Shown here: in pieces, positions 25,336-34,100 of the stretch
How positions within the stretch are numbered: the stretch's first letter is position 1
Layout: every line of letters begins with the position of its first letter
Assembly (NCBI GenBank): GCA_029203125.1
Contig: CP119317.1
Coordinates: forward strand, 2,356,001 to 2,420,000
DNA from: Candidatus Cohnella colombiensis
Lineage (GTDB): Bacteria; Bacillota; Bacilli; Paenibacillales; Paenibacillaceae
Length of the DNA stretch: 64,000 nucleotides
Direction: 5' to 3'
Position numbers and translations under genes: made by a program
The notes under the pieces: model-generated
Seen by the model: only the letters and a program-made list of their open reading frames with translations
Told to the model about the DNA's origin: nothing
The model's database searches: none

Positions 25336-26733
25336 ATGAAACGGTATTTTGCTGTAATCACTGTAATTCTCATGTTGGCTTCTGTTCTCGCCGCATGCGG
25401 CGGAAATTCGAACAATTCCAACAACGCAAGCGACCCAAGCCCAAGCCCCTCAAAGAGCTCCGACACTTCGTCGGGCAACACTTCCAAAGAGAAAGTTACA
25501 ATCAATCTTTGGAGCTTCACAGAAGAAATTCCTAACATGACTACTAAGTATCTTGCAACTCATCCAGACGCGAATGTTGAGTTCAAAACAACAATTATCG
25601 CAACTACAGATGGTGCTTATCAGCCTGCTCTTGACCAAGCTCTTGCAGGTGGCGGCAAGGATGCACCAGATATTTATGCAGCAGAAGCAGCTTTCGTCCT
25701 TAAGTACACACAAGGTGACGCATCTGACTTTGCAGCAAATTACTCCGACCTAGGTCTCGACAACACAATGGTACAGGACGCTGGCATTGCCCAATACTCA
25801 GTCGACATTGGTAGCAAGGATGGCCAACTTAAAGGTCTAGCTTATCAAGCTACTGGCGGTGCATTCATCTATCGTCGCTCAATTGCAAAAGACGTCTTTG
25901 GATCTGACGATCCTGCAACTGTGAAGGCTGCAGTCGGTCCTGGTTGGGACAAGTTTTTCGATGCAGCAGCGAAGCTGAAAGCTAAAGGCTACGGCATCGT
26001 TTCCGGCGACGGTGATATCTGGCACGCTATTGAAAACAGCTCTGACAAGGGCTGGATCGTAAACGGCAAGCTCCATATCGATCCTAAGCGCGAACAGTTC
26101 CTTGATCTCTCCAAGAAACTGAAAGACAACGGCTACCACAACGATACGCAAGACTGGCAAGAAGCTTGGTTTGCGGATATGTCCGGCACTGGTGCTCAAC
26201 CAGTCTTCGGTTTCTTCGGTCCAGCATGGCTGATTAACTATGTTATGAACGGTAATGTTAAAGACACGAACGGTGACTGGGCTGTAACTGAACCTCCAAC
26301 TGGATTCTTCTGGGGTGGTACTTGGCTCATAGCTAACAAGGATGTAACTAAGAACGATGCTAAGAAAGCAGCCGTTGCAGATTTCATCAAGTGGGTTACA
26401 CTTGATACTTCCGAAACAGGTCTCCAATATTATTGGGCTAACGGCACAATGAAAGATGGCGAGCAAGGCACGAAAGACACTGTTTCATCCGCTGTTGTAA
26501 TGTCCAAATCTAATGGCGAAATCGCATTGCTAGGTGGGCAAAATATGTTCGATGTATTCGTTCCAGCTAATGCGGGCGCTTCAGGTAAAAACCTTACTCA
26601 ATTTGATGAAACGATCAACAGCTTATGGCGCGGACAAGTACGTGAGTACACCGCAGGTAGCAAGAGCCGTGACCAAGCGATCGCGGACTTCAAGCAACAA
26701 GTTAAAGATCAATTGGAAATCGATAGCGAATAA
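25336..26733 (+). CDS. ABC sugar transporter, substrate-binding lipoprotein 1
   Basis: A 465-residue family 1 extracellular solute-binding protein. A lipoprotein signal peptide ends at LAACGG, with the lipid-modified cysteine at about residue 20. A Ser/Asn/Pro-rich linker follows and then the mature domain from about residue 55 (VTINLWSFTEEIPNM). The frame is open further upstream, but GGGAGG just before 25336 and the signal peptide fix the start. It is followed by a hairpin and two permease genes. Oligosaccharide, possibly mannose-containing, is inferred only from the neighbouring beta-mannosidase. Confidence 0.94.
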   Translation: MKRYFAVITVILMLASVLAACGGNSNNSNNASDPSPSPSKSSDTSSGNTSKEKVTINLWSFTEEIPNMTTKYLATHPDANVEFKTTIIATTDGAYQPALDQALAGGGKDAPDIYAAEAAFVLKYTQGDASDFAANYSDLGLDNTMVQDAGIAQYSVDIGSKDGQLKGLAYQATGGAFIYRRSIAKDVFGSDDPATVKAAVGPGWDKFFDAAAKLKAKGYGIVSGDGDIWHAIENSSDKGWIVNGKLHIDPKREQFLDLSKKLKDNGYHNDTQDWQEAWFADMSGTGAQPVFGFFGPAWLINYVMNGNVKDTNGDWAVTEPPTGFFWGGTWLIANKDVTKNDAKKAAVADFIKWVTLDTSETGLQYYWANGTMKDGEQGTKDTVSSAVVMSKSNGEIALLGGQNMFDVFVPANAGASGKNLTQFDETINSLWRGQVREYTAGSKSRDQAIADFKQQVKDQLEIDSE

Positions 26734-26742
26734 TTCGATGCC

Positions 26743-26772
26743 AAAGGGGCGGGTTAGTTTTCCCGCCCCTTT
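26743..26772 (+). terminator. Intercistronic hairpin after binding-protein gene 1
   Basis: AAAGGGGCGGG and CCCGCCCCTTT form an 11-bp stem with an 8-base loop. Its position between binding protein and permease genes suggests partial termination or mRNA stabilisation that keeps the binding protein in excess. Confidence 0.75.
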
Positions 26773-26796
26773 ATATCAATGAATGGGGTGAAAGCC

Positions 26797-27771
26797 ATGC
26801 GCCGCAAGGGCGTCAAATATTCTAAATATGGCTACATTTTCAGTTTGCCTTTTTTGCTTGCGTTTTTGGTTTTCTCGTTATATCCCACTTTGTATACCGC
26901 AGTTATTGGGTTTACCGATTTGAAAGGATTAATTCCGAAGCCGGTTCACTTTTTGGACAATCCCTTCAAAAACTTCATAAATTTGTTTTATCACAACGTT
27001 TCGTTTAGGAAGTCACTTATCAATACTTTGGTGATCTGGTTCTTTAACTTCGTACCTCAAATCCTGCTCTCGCTATTACTAGCAGCCTGGTTCACTAACC
27101 AGCGTTTGAAAATACGGGGACAAGGTACGTTCAAAATTTTGCTCTATATGCCGAATATTATCACTGCGGGTTCGATCGCCGTGCTATTTAACGCTTTATT
27201 CTCCTATCCAATAGGTCCTGTGAATAGTTTCCTTGAGATGTTGGGTTTGATTGACTCTCCTGTCTTTTTCCTTCAAGACAAGACGACAGCAAAAGGTATC
27301 GTTGCGTTTATCCAGTTCTGGATGTGGTATGGAAACACGATGATTATACTTATTGCTGGTATTATGGGCATCAGTCCTACATTATTCGAAGCCGCGTCCA
27401 TTGACGGTGCAAGCGGTTGGCAAACCTTTTTCCGTATCACATTGCCAAGTCTTAGAACAATATTGCTCTACACGTTGATTATCTCGACGATCGGCGGTTT
27501 GCAAATGTTCGACATCCCGCAATTGTTAGTCGCACCGGGTGGTGGGCCAGACGATGCTACACTTACCACATCAGTATTCATATACCAACAAGCGTTCAAG
27601 GGCAGTTACTTGTACAATAGCGCTGCTGCGGCAAGTATGGTCATGTTCGCAATTGCGGCGGCACTTTCTGGACTGCTGTTCTACTTTATGCGCGACCGCG
27701 ATGCAGGAAGGCTCAAGAAAGCACAGAAAATGCTTAAACAAGCTGCGCAAGCGGAGACAAGGAGCGTATGA
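26797..27771 (+). CDS. ABC sugar transporter permease 1 (MalF/UgpA type)
   Basis: A 324-residue inner-membrane permease with about six helices. The ATPase-contact EAA loop reads EAASIDGASGWQTFFRITLP (about 198-217). The ATG at 26797 follows GGGGTG by six bases; an ATG at 26779 is in frame but has no site. It pairs with permease 2, three bases downstream. No ATPase gene is nearby, so a shared MsmX-type ATPase elsewhere is likely. Confidence 0.94.
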   Translation: MRRKGVKYSKYGYIFSLPFLLAFLVFSLYPTLYTAVIGFTDLKGLIPKPVHFLDNPFKNFINLFYHNVSFRKSLINTLVIWFFNFVPQILLSLLLAAWFTNQRLKIRGQGTFKILLYMPNIITAGSIAVLFNALFSYPIGPVNSFLEMLGLIDSPVFFLQDKTTAKGIVAFIQFWMWYGNTMIILIAGIMGISPTLFEAASIDGASGWQTFFRITLPSLRTILLYTLIISTIGGLQMFDIPQLLVAPGGGPDDATLTTSVFIYQQAFKGSYLYNSAAAASMVMFAIAAALSGLLFYFMRDRDAGRLKKAQKMLKQAAQAETRSV

Positions 27772-27774
27772 TTT

Positions 27775-28629
27775 ATGGCAAAAGTTCAAAGAAGCACTTC
27801 AGCCTCCATTAAAATGAATAAGACGATCATCTATGTCGTGTGCATCTTTTTGTCGTTGCTTAGTATCATGCCTTTCTGGATCATGATCGTCAACGCTACG
27901 CGCTCGACACCGGAAATTCAAGGCGGACTTTCTCTATTGCCATCGATACACGCCATGAGTAACCTGGATGTGCTGCTCAGCAAGAGCTTCGATCCTCTTA
28001 AGGGATTCTTTAATTCGTTAATAATCTCAAGCTCCTCGACAATATTAGCCGTCTACTTCTCGTCTCTGACCGCTTACGGGCTTGTCGCTTACAACTGGAA
28101 ATTGCGTCAGCCTTTCTTTACGGTTATCATGTGTGTCATGTTGATTCCGTCGCAAGCAAGCGCTATCGGATTTTATCAGTTCATGTATCAATTACATTGG
28201 ACGAACAACTTCCTGCCTCTGATTCTGCCTGCCATAGCAGCACCAGCGATTGTGTTCTTTATGCGCCAATATTTACTCGCAACGCTTTCGATTGAAATGG
28301 TTGAGGCTTCACGTGTTGACGGAGCGAGTGAATTCTACACCTTCAACCGGACTGTCTTGCCGCTCATGATGCCAGCAATTGCGACACAAGCCATATTTGC
28401 CTTTGTAGCCAGCTGGAACAACCTATTCATGCCGATGATTTTGCTCACACAGCAGAATAAATACACGTTACCCATCATGGTAAGCCTACTTAAAGGTGAT
28501 ATTTACAAGATTGAGTACGGCTCGATTTACATGGGGTTGACGCTAACAGTGTTGCCACTTTTTGTGATATACTTCCTGTTGTCGAGGTATATTGTCGCGG
28601 GCGTCGCGCTTGGTAGCGTGAAAGATTAA
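27775..28629 (+). CDS. ABC sugar transporter permease 2 (MalG/UgpE type)
   Basis: A 284-residue permease with about six helices. The EAA loop reads EASRVDGASEFYTFNRTVLP (about 181-200). AAGGAG stands ten bases before the ATG. It begins three bases after permease 1 and forms the heterodimeric channel with it. Confidence 0.94.
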   Translation: MAKVQRSTSASIKMNKTIIYVVCIFLSLLSIMPFWIMIVNATRSTPEIQGGLSLLPSIHAMSNLDVLLSKSFDPLKGFFNSLIISSSSTILAVYFSSLTAYGLVAYNWKLRQPFFTVIMCVMLIPSQASAIGFYQFMYQLHWTNNFLPLILPAIAAPAIVFFMRQYLLATLSIEMVEASRVDGASEFYTFNRTVLPLMMPAIATQAIFAFVASWNNLFMPMILLTQQNKYTLPIMVSLLKGDIYKIEYGSIYMGLTLTVLPLFVIYFLLSRYIVAGVALGSVKD

Positions 28630-28693
28630 GTTCGCCATTCTATCCAAAACGCATTCTGCTAGATTGGCATGATGTTTGACGGAGGATACGAAC

Positions 28694-30010
28694 GTGTACA
28701 GAAAAATTCGAGCATTATTGGCAGTTGTAGTTAGCTTGGCTCTTATTGTTACGAGCTGCGACAACAGTTCAAACGTTATTAATCGTGTCCCGAAAACCAT
28801 ATCGAGTGAAAAGGTGACCATCAAAATGATGCACCTATGGCCGGAAGCAGGTGCATCCGGCCAATTTCACATTGTGAGCAAAATTATCGATGAGTATGAG
28901 GCTGACAATCCAAACGTCACCATAAAGCAAGTCGTTTTTGAGAATGAACAATACAAAGCCAAGATGAAGGTGCTCTCTGCTGTCAATGATTTGCCGGACG
29001 TTGGCATGACATGGGCAGCCGGATATCTTCAGCCATTCGTCGAAGGCAAGCTATTCACACCACTTGATGACCTGTTACATAGCAAGTTGCAAGATTCGTT
29101 CGTTGCGGGCACTACGGAAGCTTATGCTGTCGATGGCAGAACCTACGCGCTACCACTAGAGTTCAATATTGCTCCGGTATTTTACAACAAGAAAATTTTC
29201 GCACAATATGGCCTGCAGGTTCCAACGACTTACGATGACTTTCTACATGTCGTGGAAACACTTGTAGATCATGGTGTAAAGCCAATCGCGCTTGGCAACA
29301 AGGATCGCTGGACGGGTTCACTTTGGTACATGTATATGGCTGACCGTATCGCCGGCACAGAGACGCTTGCGAACGCAATTAAGGGCATATCCTCCTTTAC
29401 AGATCCGGGTCTTATCGAAGCGGCGGAGCATATTCAGAATCTTGTCGATATGAATGCCTTTAACAAAGGCTTTAATGGCCTGTCAAATGATCAGAGTAAA
29501 GCGGAATTTATGAATAGCAAGACGGCTATGTATCTAGTGGGTACGTGGGAGCTTCCCAATTACACAACAAACCAGGGCATTCCACAGCCGTTTCGCGACA
29601 GTATCGGCTTCTTTAAATTCCCAACCGTAGATGGAGGCAAAGGAAATATCGATAGCTGGATAGGTGGTCCCGGTGTTGGCCTATTCATCGCTGAGAATTC
29701 CTCGGTAAAATCGGAAGCAAAAAGATTCGTAGAGTACTTCGTGAAGCGTTGGGGCGAAGAATCAGTAACTGGAGTTGGAGTTATCCCAGCTACGAAGGTA
29801 AACACATCGAAGATCCAGCTTCCACAGCTTTATATTGACCTGCTCAACGAGGTGAACAAGGCTACGAACATTACGTTGTTTGCCGACGTGCAAATGAGTT
29901 CAAGCGCTGCCGAAGAACACCTGAACCAAATCCAAGCGCTATTCGGCAAAGAAATTACACCAGATGAATTCGCCAAAACACATGATGCTGCATTCAAGAA
30001 AGATAACTAA
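28694..30010 (+). CDS. ABC sugar transporter, substrate-binding lipoprotein 2
   Basis: A 438-residue family 1 solute-binding protein. GTG at 28694 follows GGAGGA by seven bases. The signal peptide ends in the lipobox VTSC at about residue 21. The mature domain carries VTIKMMHLWPEAG near its start and NIDSWIGGPGVGLFI later, typical of the family. It is a second binding protein behind one permease pair and is only distantly similar to protein 1. It may widen the substrate range or signal to the YesM-type kinase. Confidence 0.92.
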   Translation: MYRKIRALLAVVVSLALIVTSCDNSSNVINRVPKTISSEKVTIKMMHLWPEAGASGQFHIVSKIIDEYEADNPNVTIKQVVFENEQYKAKMKVLSAVNDLPDVGMTWAAGYLQPFVEGKLFTPLDDLLHSKLQDSFVAGTTEAYAVDGRTYALPLEFNIAPVFYNKKIFAQYGLQVPTTYDDFLHVVETLVDHGVKPIALGNKDRWTGSLWYMYMADRIAGTETLANAIKGISSFTDPGLIEAAEHIQNLVDMNAFNKGFNGLSNDQSKAEFMNSKTAMYLVGTWELPNYTTNQGIPQPFRDSIGFFKFPTVDGGKGNIDSWIGGPGVGLFIAENSSVKSEAKRFVEYFVKRWGEESVTGVGVIPATKVNTSKIQLPQLYIDLLNEVNKATNITLFADVQMSSSAAEEHLNQIQALFGKEITPDEFAKTHDAAFKKDN

Positions 30011-30067
30011 AAGGAGTTAGGTTCATCGATGAAATAAGTTGATTATTCACCTATTGAACATCTCATT

Positions 30068-30415
30068 TTATTTACGTTCAACTTGCAGTGATGATACTTT
30101 TTTCACCGAATACGTATTTTGAAGAATGTCCTCTTTAATTACTTTCAATTTCACCAAACTAGCAATTTTAGTCGAGTCCGCCTTCGAAACCATGCGCCAC
30201 ACTTCTGAATCCGGTAAAGCTTTATACAACTTTTCATCATCGTACTCTCTTCGCTCTTGTGCAACTATTTTCACCTCGTAATTGCCCAGTAAAAGTGTTT
30301 TCACACCTTGTTCTGAGCAATGACTTAATATCTGTTCACGAAGTTCAATCAGCTCTTGTTCGGTTTCCTTCAGCTTCTTCTTCAATTCATAGTAACGTTT
30401 AATCACCTTGTCCAT
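30068..30415 (-). CDS. Uncharacterised 115-residue coiled-coil protein
   Basis: Function not recognised. The N-terminal third (about 1-35) is a Lys/Glu-rich coiled coil (KRYYELKKKLKETEQELIEL). The rest is a mixed domain with NYEVKIVAQERREYDDEKLY and ALPDSEVWRMVSKAD. The ATG at 30415 follows AAGGAG by ten bases; the frame is open further upstream without a site. No membrane segment or signal peptide. The domain pattern resembles small phage-derived or nucleic-acid-handling proteins, but this is a guess. Confidence 0.65.
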   Translation of the reverse strand: MDKVIKRYYELKKKLKETEQELIELREQILSHCSEQGVKTLLLGNYEVKIVAQERREYDDEKLYKALPDSEVWRMVSKADSTKIASLVKLKVIKEDILQNTYSVKKVSSLQVERK

Positions 30416-30489
30416 TCTTCTCACTCTCCTTGTTGCTATATATATGAATGAGAATTTTCTTTTAGACAAACGAACCGGTACAAATTAAA

Positions 30490-30540
30490 AGCGCCCACAG
30501 TGTCCTAAGACGCTGGAGACGCTTGGCGGATATTTGGAAG
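30490..30540 (+). repeat. Diverged copy of the dispersed ~60-bp repeat
   Basis: TAAGACGCTGGAGACGCTTG followed by GCGGATATTTGGAAG parallels GACGCTGAAGAAGCTTTGCG and GAGACATTCAG of the copies at 4.1 and 4.5 kb. Confidence 0.45.
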
Positions 30541-30543
30541 CTT

Positions 30544-30726
30544 CTATAGTGCATATTCTCTTAAAAATGCCTCTGTCGTTTCTTGCTCTACCTCTGCTTG
30601 GAGCAACAATCCCTTCTCTTGCCAGCATGCGATGCAATCTCGTTCATTCTGACACTGATGCGCTTCGTCACATGTATAGCAAAATTTCAAGTAGTTGTTC
30701 GTTAGTACGTCCATATTTTCTCTCAT
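30544..30726 (-). CDS. Small Cys-rich protein, 60 residues
   Basis: Function not recognised. ATG at 30726 follows AGGGAG by eight bases. Five cysteines cluster in CYTCDEAHQCQNERDCIACW, a pattern able to bind zinc. The ends are acidic. It lies alone between the coiled-coil gene and the FHA gene. Confidence 0.6.
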   Translation of the reverse strand: MRENMDVLTNNYLKFCYTCDEAHQCQNERDCIACWQEKGLLLQAEVEQETTEAFLREYAL

Positions 30727-30897
30727 GATGGCCACTCCCTTTATGTAATCTACAAGTTATTGTGTGTGCGATGATGTTGCTTACTTGTTGTAACTTTATT
30801 GTACGATGATTTCACCTTTTATAATGTGATTATTTTCACATAATGATACACACATTATTAATTTTTTTCGCTACAACGTAAATCCTTCCTGTCATAT

Positions 30898-30932
30898 TAA
30901 AAAAAACTACCGAGACAATTGTCTCAGTAGTT
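30898..30932 (-). terminator. Terminator of the FHA/kinase operon
   Basis: On the minus strand AACTACTGAGACAATTGTCT folds on itself (ends GTAGTT), followed by eight T residues. A strong stop for the five-gene operon. Confidence 0.9.
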
Positions 30933-30942
30933 AAATTTTCTC

Positions 30943-31542
30943 CTACTCCTCGCCCCATTGAAACTGATCGTCACAAAAAGGTACGAATTTCAGCTTCGTC
31001 TGACCGAGCTCAATGATGTCATTCGCCTTCAAATCCGTTGCAGTAACAACTTCCTCATTGTTTAAGTAGACGATGCCTCTGCCTTCACCTGGAATAACTT
31101 TAAATTGATTATTTTTCGGATTGTAGCTAACGATTCCATGATTTTCACGCGATACAGTCTGATCGTTGACAATACAAATATCCATGCTCGGACTACGACC
31201 TATAAAATTCCGTTCTGCACGGATTCTATAGTCTTTGCCTCGATCTGCGCCTTCCACACACACAAGCCATCCCACGACCGGATCTACGTCAAGCTTTTTA
31301 CGATACATACCAACTGTTTGACCTTCGTTGCTTGAAGCCACACCTCCAGCCATTGGCGATACAATCGGGATTCCTTCTGCTAGATTATTAGCTTGACCTT
31401 GGTTAATGACCGATGTTTGTAAGGGTACATATGGAGCTGAAGCAGACGGTACAGCCTTATCGACACGCACTCCGCAATGTGGACAAAAATTGTGTTTCAC
31501 CGGATCAAAAAAATGACCATTTGCACAACGGATATTTTGCAT
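30943..31542 (-). CDS. Zinc-ribbon FHA-domain protein
   Basis: A 199-residue cytoplasmic protein, last gene of the phosphorylation module. A short zinc ribbon (C6, H10, C19, C22: CANGHFFDPVKHNFCPHC) precedes a linker and a C-terminal FHA domain (about 105-190). The FHA signature is RNFIGRSPSMDICIVNDQTV followed by SRENHGIV and NN near 180. FHA domains bind phosphothreonine, so it is a likely reader of the kinase upstream. Twenty-six bases separate the two genes. Confidence 0.88.
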   Translation of the reverse strand: MQNIRCANGHFFDPVKHNFCPHCGVRVDKAVPSASAPYVPLQTSVINQGQANNLAEGIPIVSPMAGGVASSNEGQTVGMYRKKLDVDPVVGWLVCVEGADRGKDYRIRAERNFIGRSPSMDICIVNDQTVSRENHGIVSYNPKNNQFKVIPGEGRGIVYLNNEEVVTATDLKANDIIELGQTKLKFVPFCDDQFQWGEE

Positions 31543-31568
31543 AATAAGCTCTCCTTCTCAAAATAATT

Positions 31569-34070
31569 TTAATTACTATATACAGCGCCATCACGGTAAA
31601 TAAAGTACTTTGTAGATTTGAAATCCCACGTTTCTTCATCGTACTCGGTATCTAAAATCAAAACATCATTGTACTTATCAAAGTCAAAATCTCCAAGCAG
31701 TGGCATAGCACTATAGCTGATACCCGTCAAATCGAATACTTTAGTGAAAATAAGATCGTTTTGTTCTGGGATCCACTTCCAATATCGTCCCTCTAATCCA
31801 TCGCCCATGCTGGAAATCGTAACCACTTCATGCGTGCCATCATGATCTACATCAGCTGTATAAAAGTTATAAAATAAGTTTCCTTCTCCGAATGTTGTTG
31901 TTGCAACTTCATCAAACTGCTGTCCATTCCATTTTAAGATATGAACCTGGTTGTCACTGCCGAAATAAAGCATTTCACTGATTCCATCGCCATTAAGATC
32001 AGCTAGCCTTAAATTACTTACAATAGAGCCAAGTCGCTGTAGTACATTGCTCGATCCATTTGATAATTGGAAAGAAACCGCATACTCATTGGTCCCATCT
32101 TCTGTAATTTGCAAGAAAGCAAAATCTTCAATATCATCTCCATCTAGCGACCCAACTGCCAGTTCATAGGGATGGATATCCTGTTCGTATTTGTCGACGA
32201 CAGGAATATTGCCCTCGTCAATTCGAAGCTCATATATCGCTGAATACGTGAGTGCGTAAAGCGCCTCTCGATCACCACCACGATAAGATCTCGTCAAGTC
32301 ATAGACATAATCAGGAACAGTAAATGTGTACCAGATGACAAATTTGCTACCATCCCAAATATAAACATTGAGATATGAGCCATTTGCATCATCAGTAGAC
32401 GTTGTTACGAGCTCCATGACGCCGTCACCATCAAAATCGACAGCTTCGTATTTGTAAGGGTTCGACTTTTCGAGCGTCCCAGCAAAGCCTACAAAATACT
32501 GATCCGAAGCTGCTAATTGACCCTGAGAACTTTCAACCGGTGAGATTGACTCCTTTGACGGAGGTGTAGTCGCGCTCGGCTCTGCCTCCTTGACAGAATT
32601 CTCGTTCGACTTCTTCTTTTCCTTCCCTAGGCTCACGAAAAGAACGACAACGTCACTACTTTTCAGTTCCGTTCCTGAGGACGGTTTTTGTCTGATGACC
32701 TTACCGGAATCAATGTCATCATCATATTCCTCCTCGACCTCATATCGTATTCCACTGTCCTTTAGTAATTTACGTGCTTCGGATATATCCAATCCCTTAT
32801 ATTCCTTCATCACTTTCGAATCGTCCGATGGGGAAAAGAATAGAAACGCCCCGATGCCCAATGCAACGACAACAACTGCAGCGACGAGACCTACCCATAA
32901 CGGTTTTTTCGACTTCACAGTCGATTGTGCAGGTGCCTGCACTACTGGTTGGGCTTGAGCTGGTGGTGGGTAAGACTGTGCAGGCGATTGGCTCATCTGT
33001 GCCTGTACCTGAGAAGGCATATACATTGTAGGCGCATCTGATGCATGACTTTGCGGGCTTACTACAGTCGTCATTTGCTCTGGTTCAGCCTTCGATAATA
33101 CCGGTGCTCCGCCTAACAATGCAGTCTGAAATGACTTAATCGACTGAAACCTTTGCGGTGCTCGAACAGATAATGCTTGCATTAATGCTGCTTCCGCATC
33201 TGCTGTAATATTCACTCCCAGCTGCGATGGTGGCACTAATGTATCCTCTTGCATCCGCTCTAGTGCTTCAACAGGCACGATCCCTGTAATCGCACGATAG
33301 ATCGTCGCGGCAGCAGCGTATACGTCCGTCCACGGTCCTTGCCTTCCCTTAGTCCGATATTGCTCCTCTGGTGCGAAGCCTGGCTTAAGAATGATCGACA
33401 GGCTCCGATTTTGTTCATTCACTGAATGGCGGGCTGCCCCGAAATCGAGTAGCTTCACTTGACGGTTCGTTGTGATGTAGATATTATCCGGACTAATATC
33501 TCGATGCAACAATTGAAGATTATGTACTTCAGCTAATGAATCCAGTACCGGATTCATTATTGAAATAGCCGTTTCGTACGGAATTTTGCCACCCATCTGC
33601 TCTAAGTATTGCTTGAATGTGATACCATCTAAGTAGTACATAACAAGATACGCTGTATTGTTTTCACGGAAGAAATCACGTACGGAGACAATTCCAGGCG
33701 AATTGTTGAATTGAGCAAGAATTTTTGCTTCCTCAAGAAATTTCTCCAACCCATATTCGAAATGGGTTTGATTTTCGCCAGAATAAACAGATACCGCAGT
33801 TTGCTCTAAAGACCTGGATGCGAAATCACGAGGCAAATATTCTTTAACCGCGAGTTTCGTGTCTAGATTAATATCCCATGCCAAGTAAGTTATGCCAAAG
33901 CCACCTTGCCCAAGTACTCTACCGAGCAAATAGCGACCATTTAGCAATGTACGCGGAGCAAGATGCTGGGGCGCTTCCGGAGGAGTACCTTCGACAAATC
34001 CGCAATTGGGACAAACCTCCACTTCGCCTACCAACGTCATACAGCCCATACATAGTTGCTTAAGATCCAT
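31569..34070 (-). CDS. Ser/Thr protein kinase with zinc ribbon, PASTA and FG-GAP repeats
   Basis: An 833-residue membrane kinase of unusual layout. An N-terminal zinc ribbon (C7, C10, C20, C23) precedes the kinase domain (about 45-310): glycine loop GQGGFG (54-59), lysine K76, catalytic HRDISPDN (189-196) and DFG (209-211). A proline/glutamine linker leads to one membrane helix (about 393-415). One PASTA-like domain follows (about 425-485), then FG-GAP/VCBS-type calcium-binding repeats (DFDGDGVMEL, DLNGDGISEM, DVDHDGTHEV). The ATG at 34070 follows AGAGG by eight bases. It probably phosphorylates the FHA proteins and is reversed by the PP2C enzymes upstream. Confidence 0.9.
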   Translation of the reverse strand: MDLKQLCMGCMTLVGEVEVCPNCGFVEGTPPEAPQHLAPRTLLNGRYLLGRVLGQGGFGITYLAWDINLDTKLAVKEYLPRDFASRSLEQTAVSVYSGENQTHFEYGLEKFLEEAKILAQFNNSPGIVSVRDFFRENNTAYLVMYYLDGITFKQYLEQMGGKIPYETAISIMNPVLDSLAEVHNLQLLHRDISPDNIYITTNRQVKLLDFGAARHSVNEQNRSLSIILKPGFAPEEQYRTKGRQGPWTDVYAAAATIYRAITGIVPVEALERMQEDTLVPPSQLGVNITADAEAALMQALSVRAPQRFQSIKSFQTALLGGAPVLSKAEPEQMTTVVSPQSHASDAPTMYMPSQVQAQMSQSPAQSYPPPAQAQPVVQAPAQSTVKSKKPLWVGLVAAVVVVALGIGAFLFFSPSDDSKVMKEYKGLDISEARKLLKDSGIRYEVEEEYDDDIDSGKVIRQKPSSGTELKSSDVVVLFVSLGKEKKKSNENSVKEAEPSATTPPSKESISPVESSQGQLAASDQYFVGFAGTLEKSNPYKYEAVDFDGDGVMELVTTSTDDANGSYLNVYIWDGSKFVIWYTFTVPDYVYDLTRSYRGGDREALYALTYSAIYELRIDEGNIPVVDKYEQDIHPYELAVGSLDGDDIEDFAFLQITEDGTNEYAVSFQLSNGSSNVLQRLGSIVSNLRLADLNGDGISEMLYFGSDNQVHILKWNGQQFDEVATTTFGEGNLFYNFYTADVDHDGTHEVVTISSMGDGLEGRYWKWIPEQNDLIFTKVFDLTGISYSAMPLLGDFDFDKYNDVLILDTEYDEETWDFKSTKYFIYRDGAVYSN

Positions 34071-34100
34071 GCCAATCACCTCTTCCCTATCCCAATTAAG

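Noticed and set aside
25879..26466. 195-codon frame antisense to binding protein 1
   Set aside because: Entirely within a clear lipoprotein gene; low-complexity shadow without a start signal.
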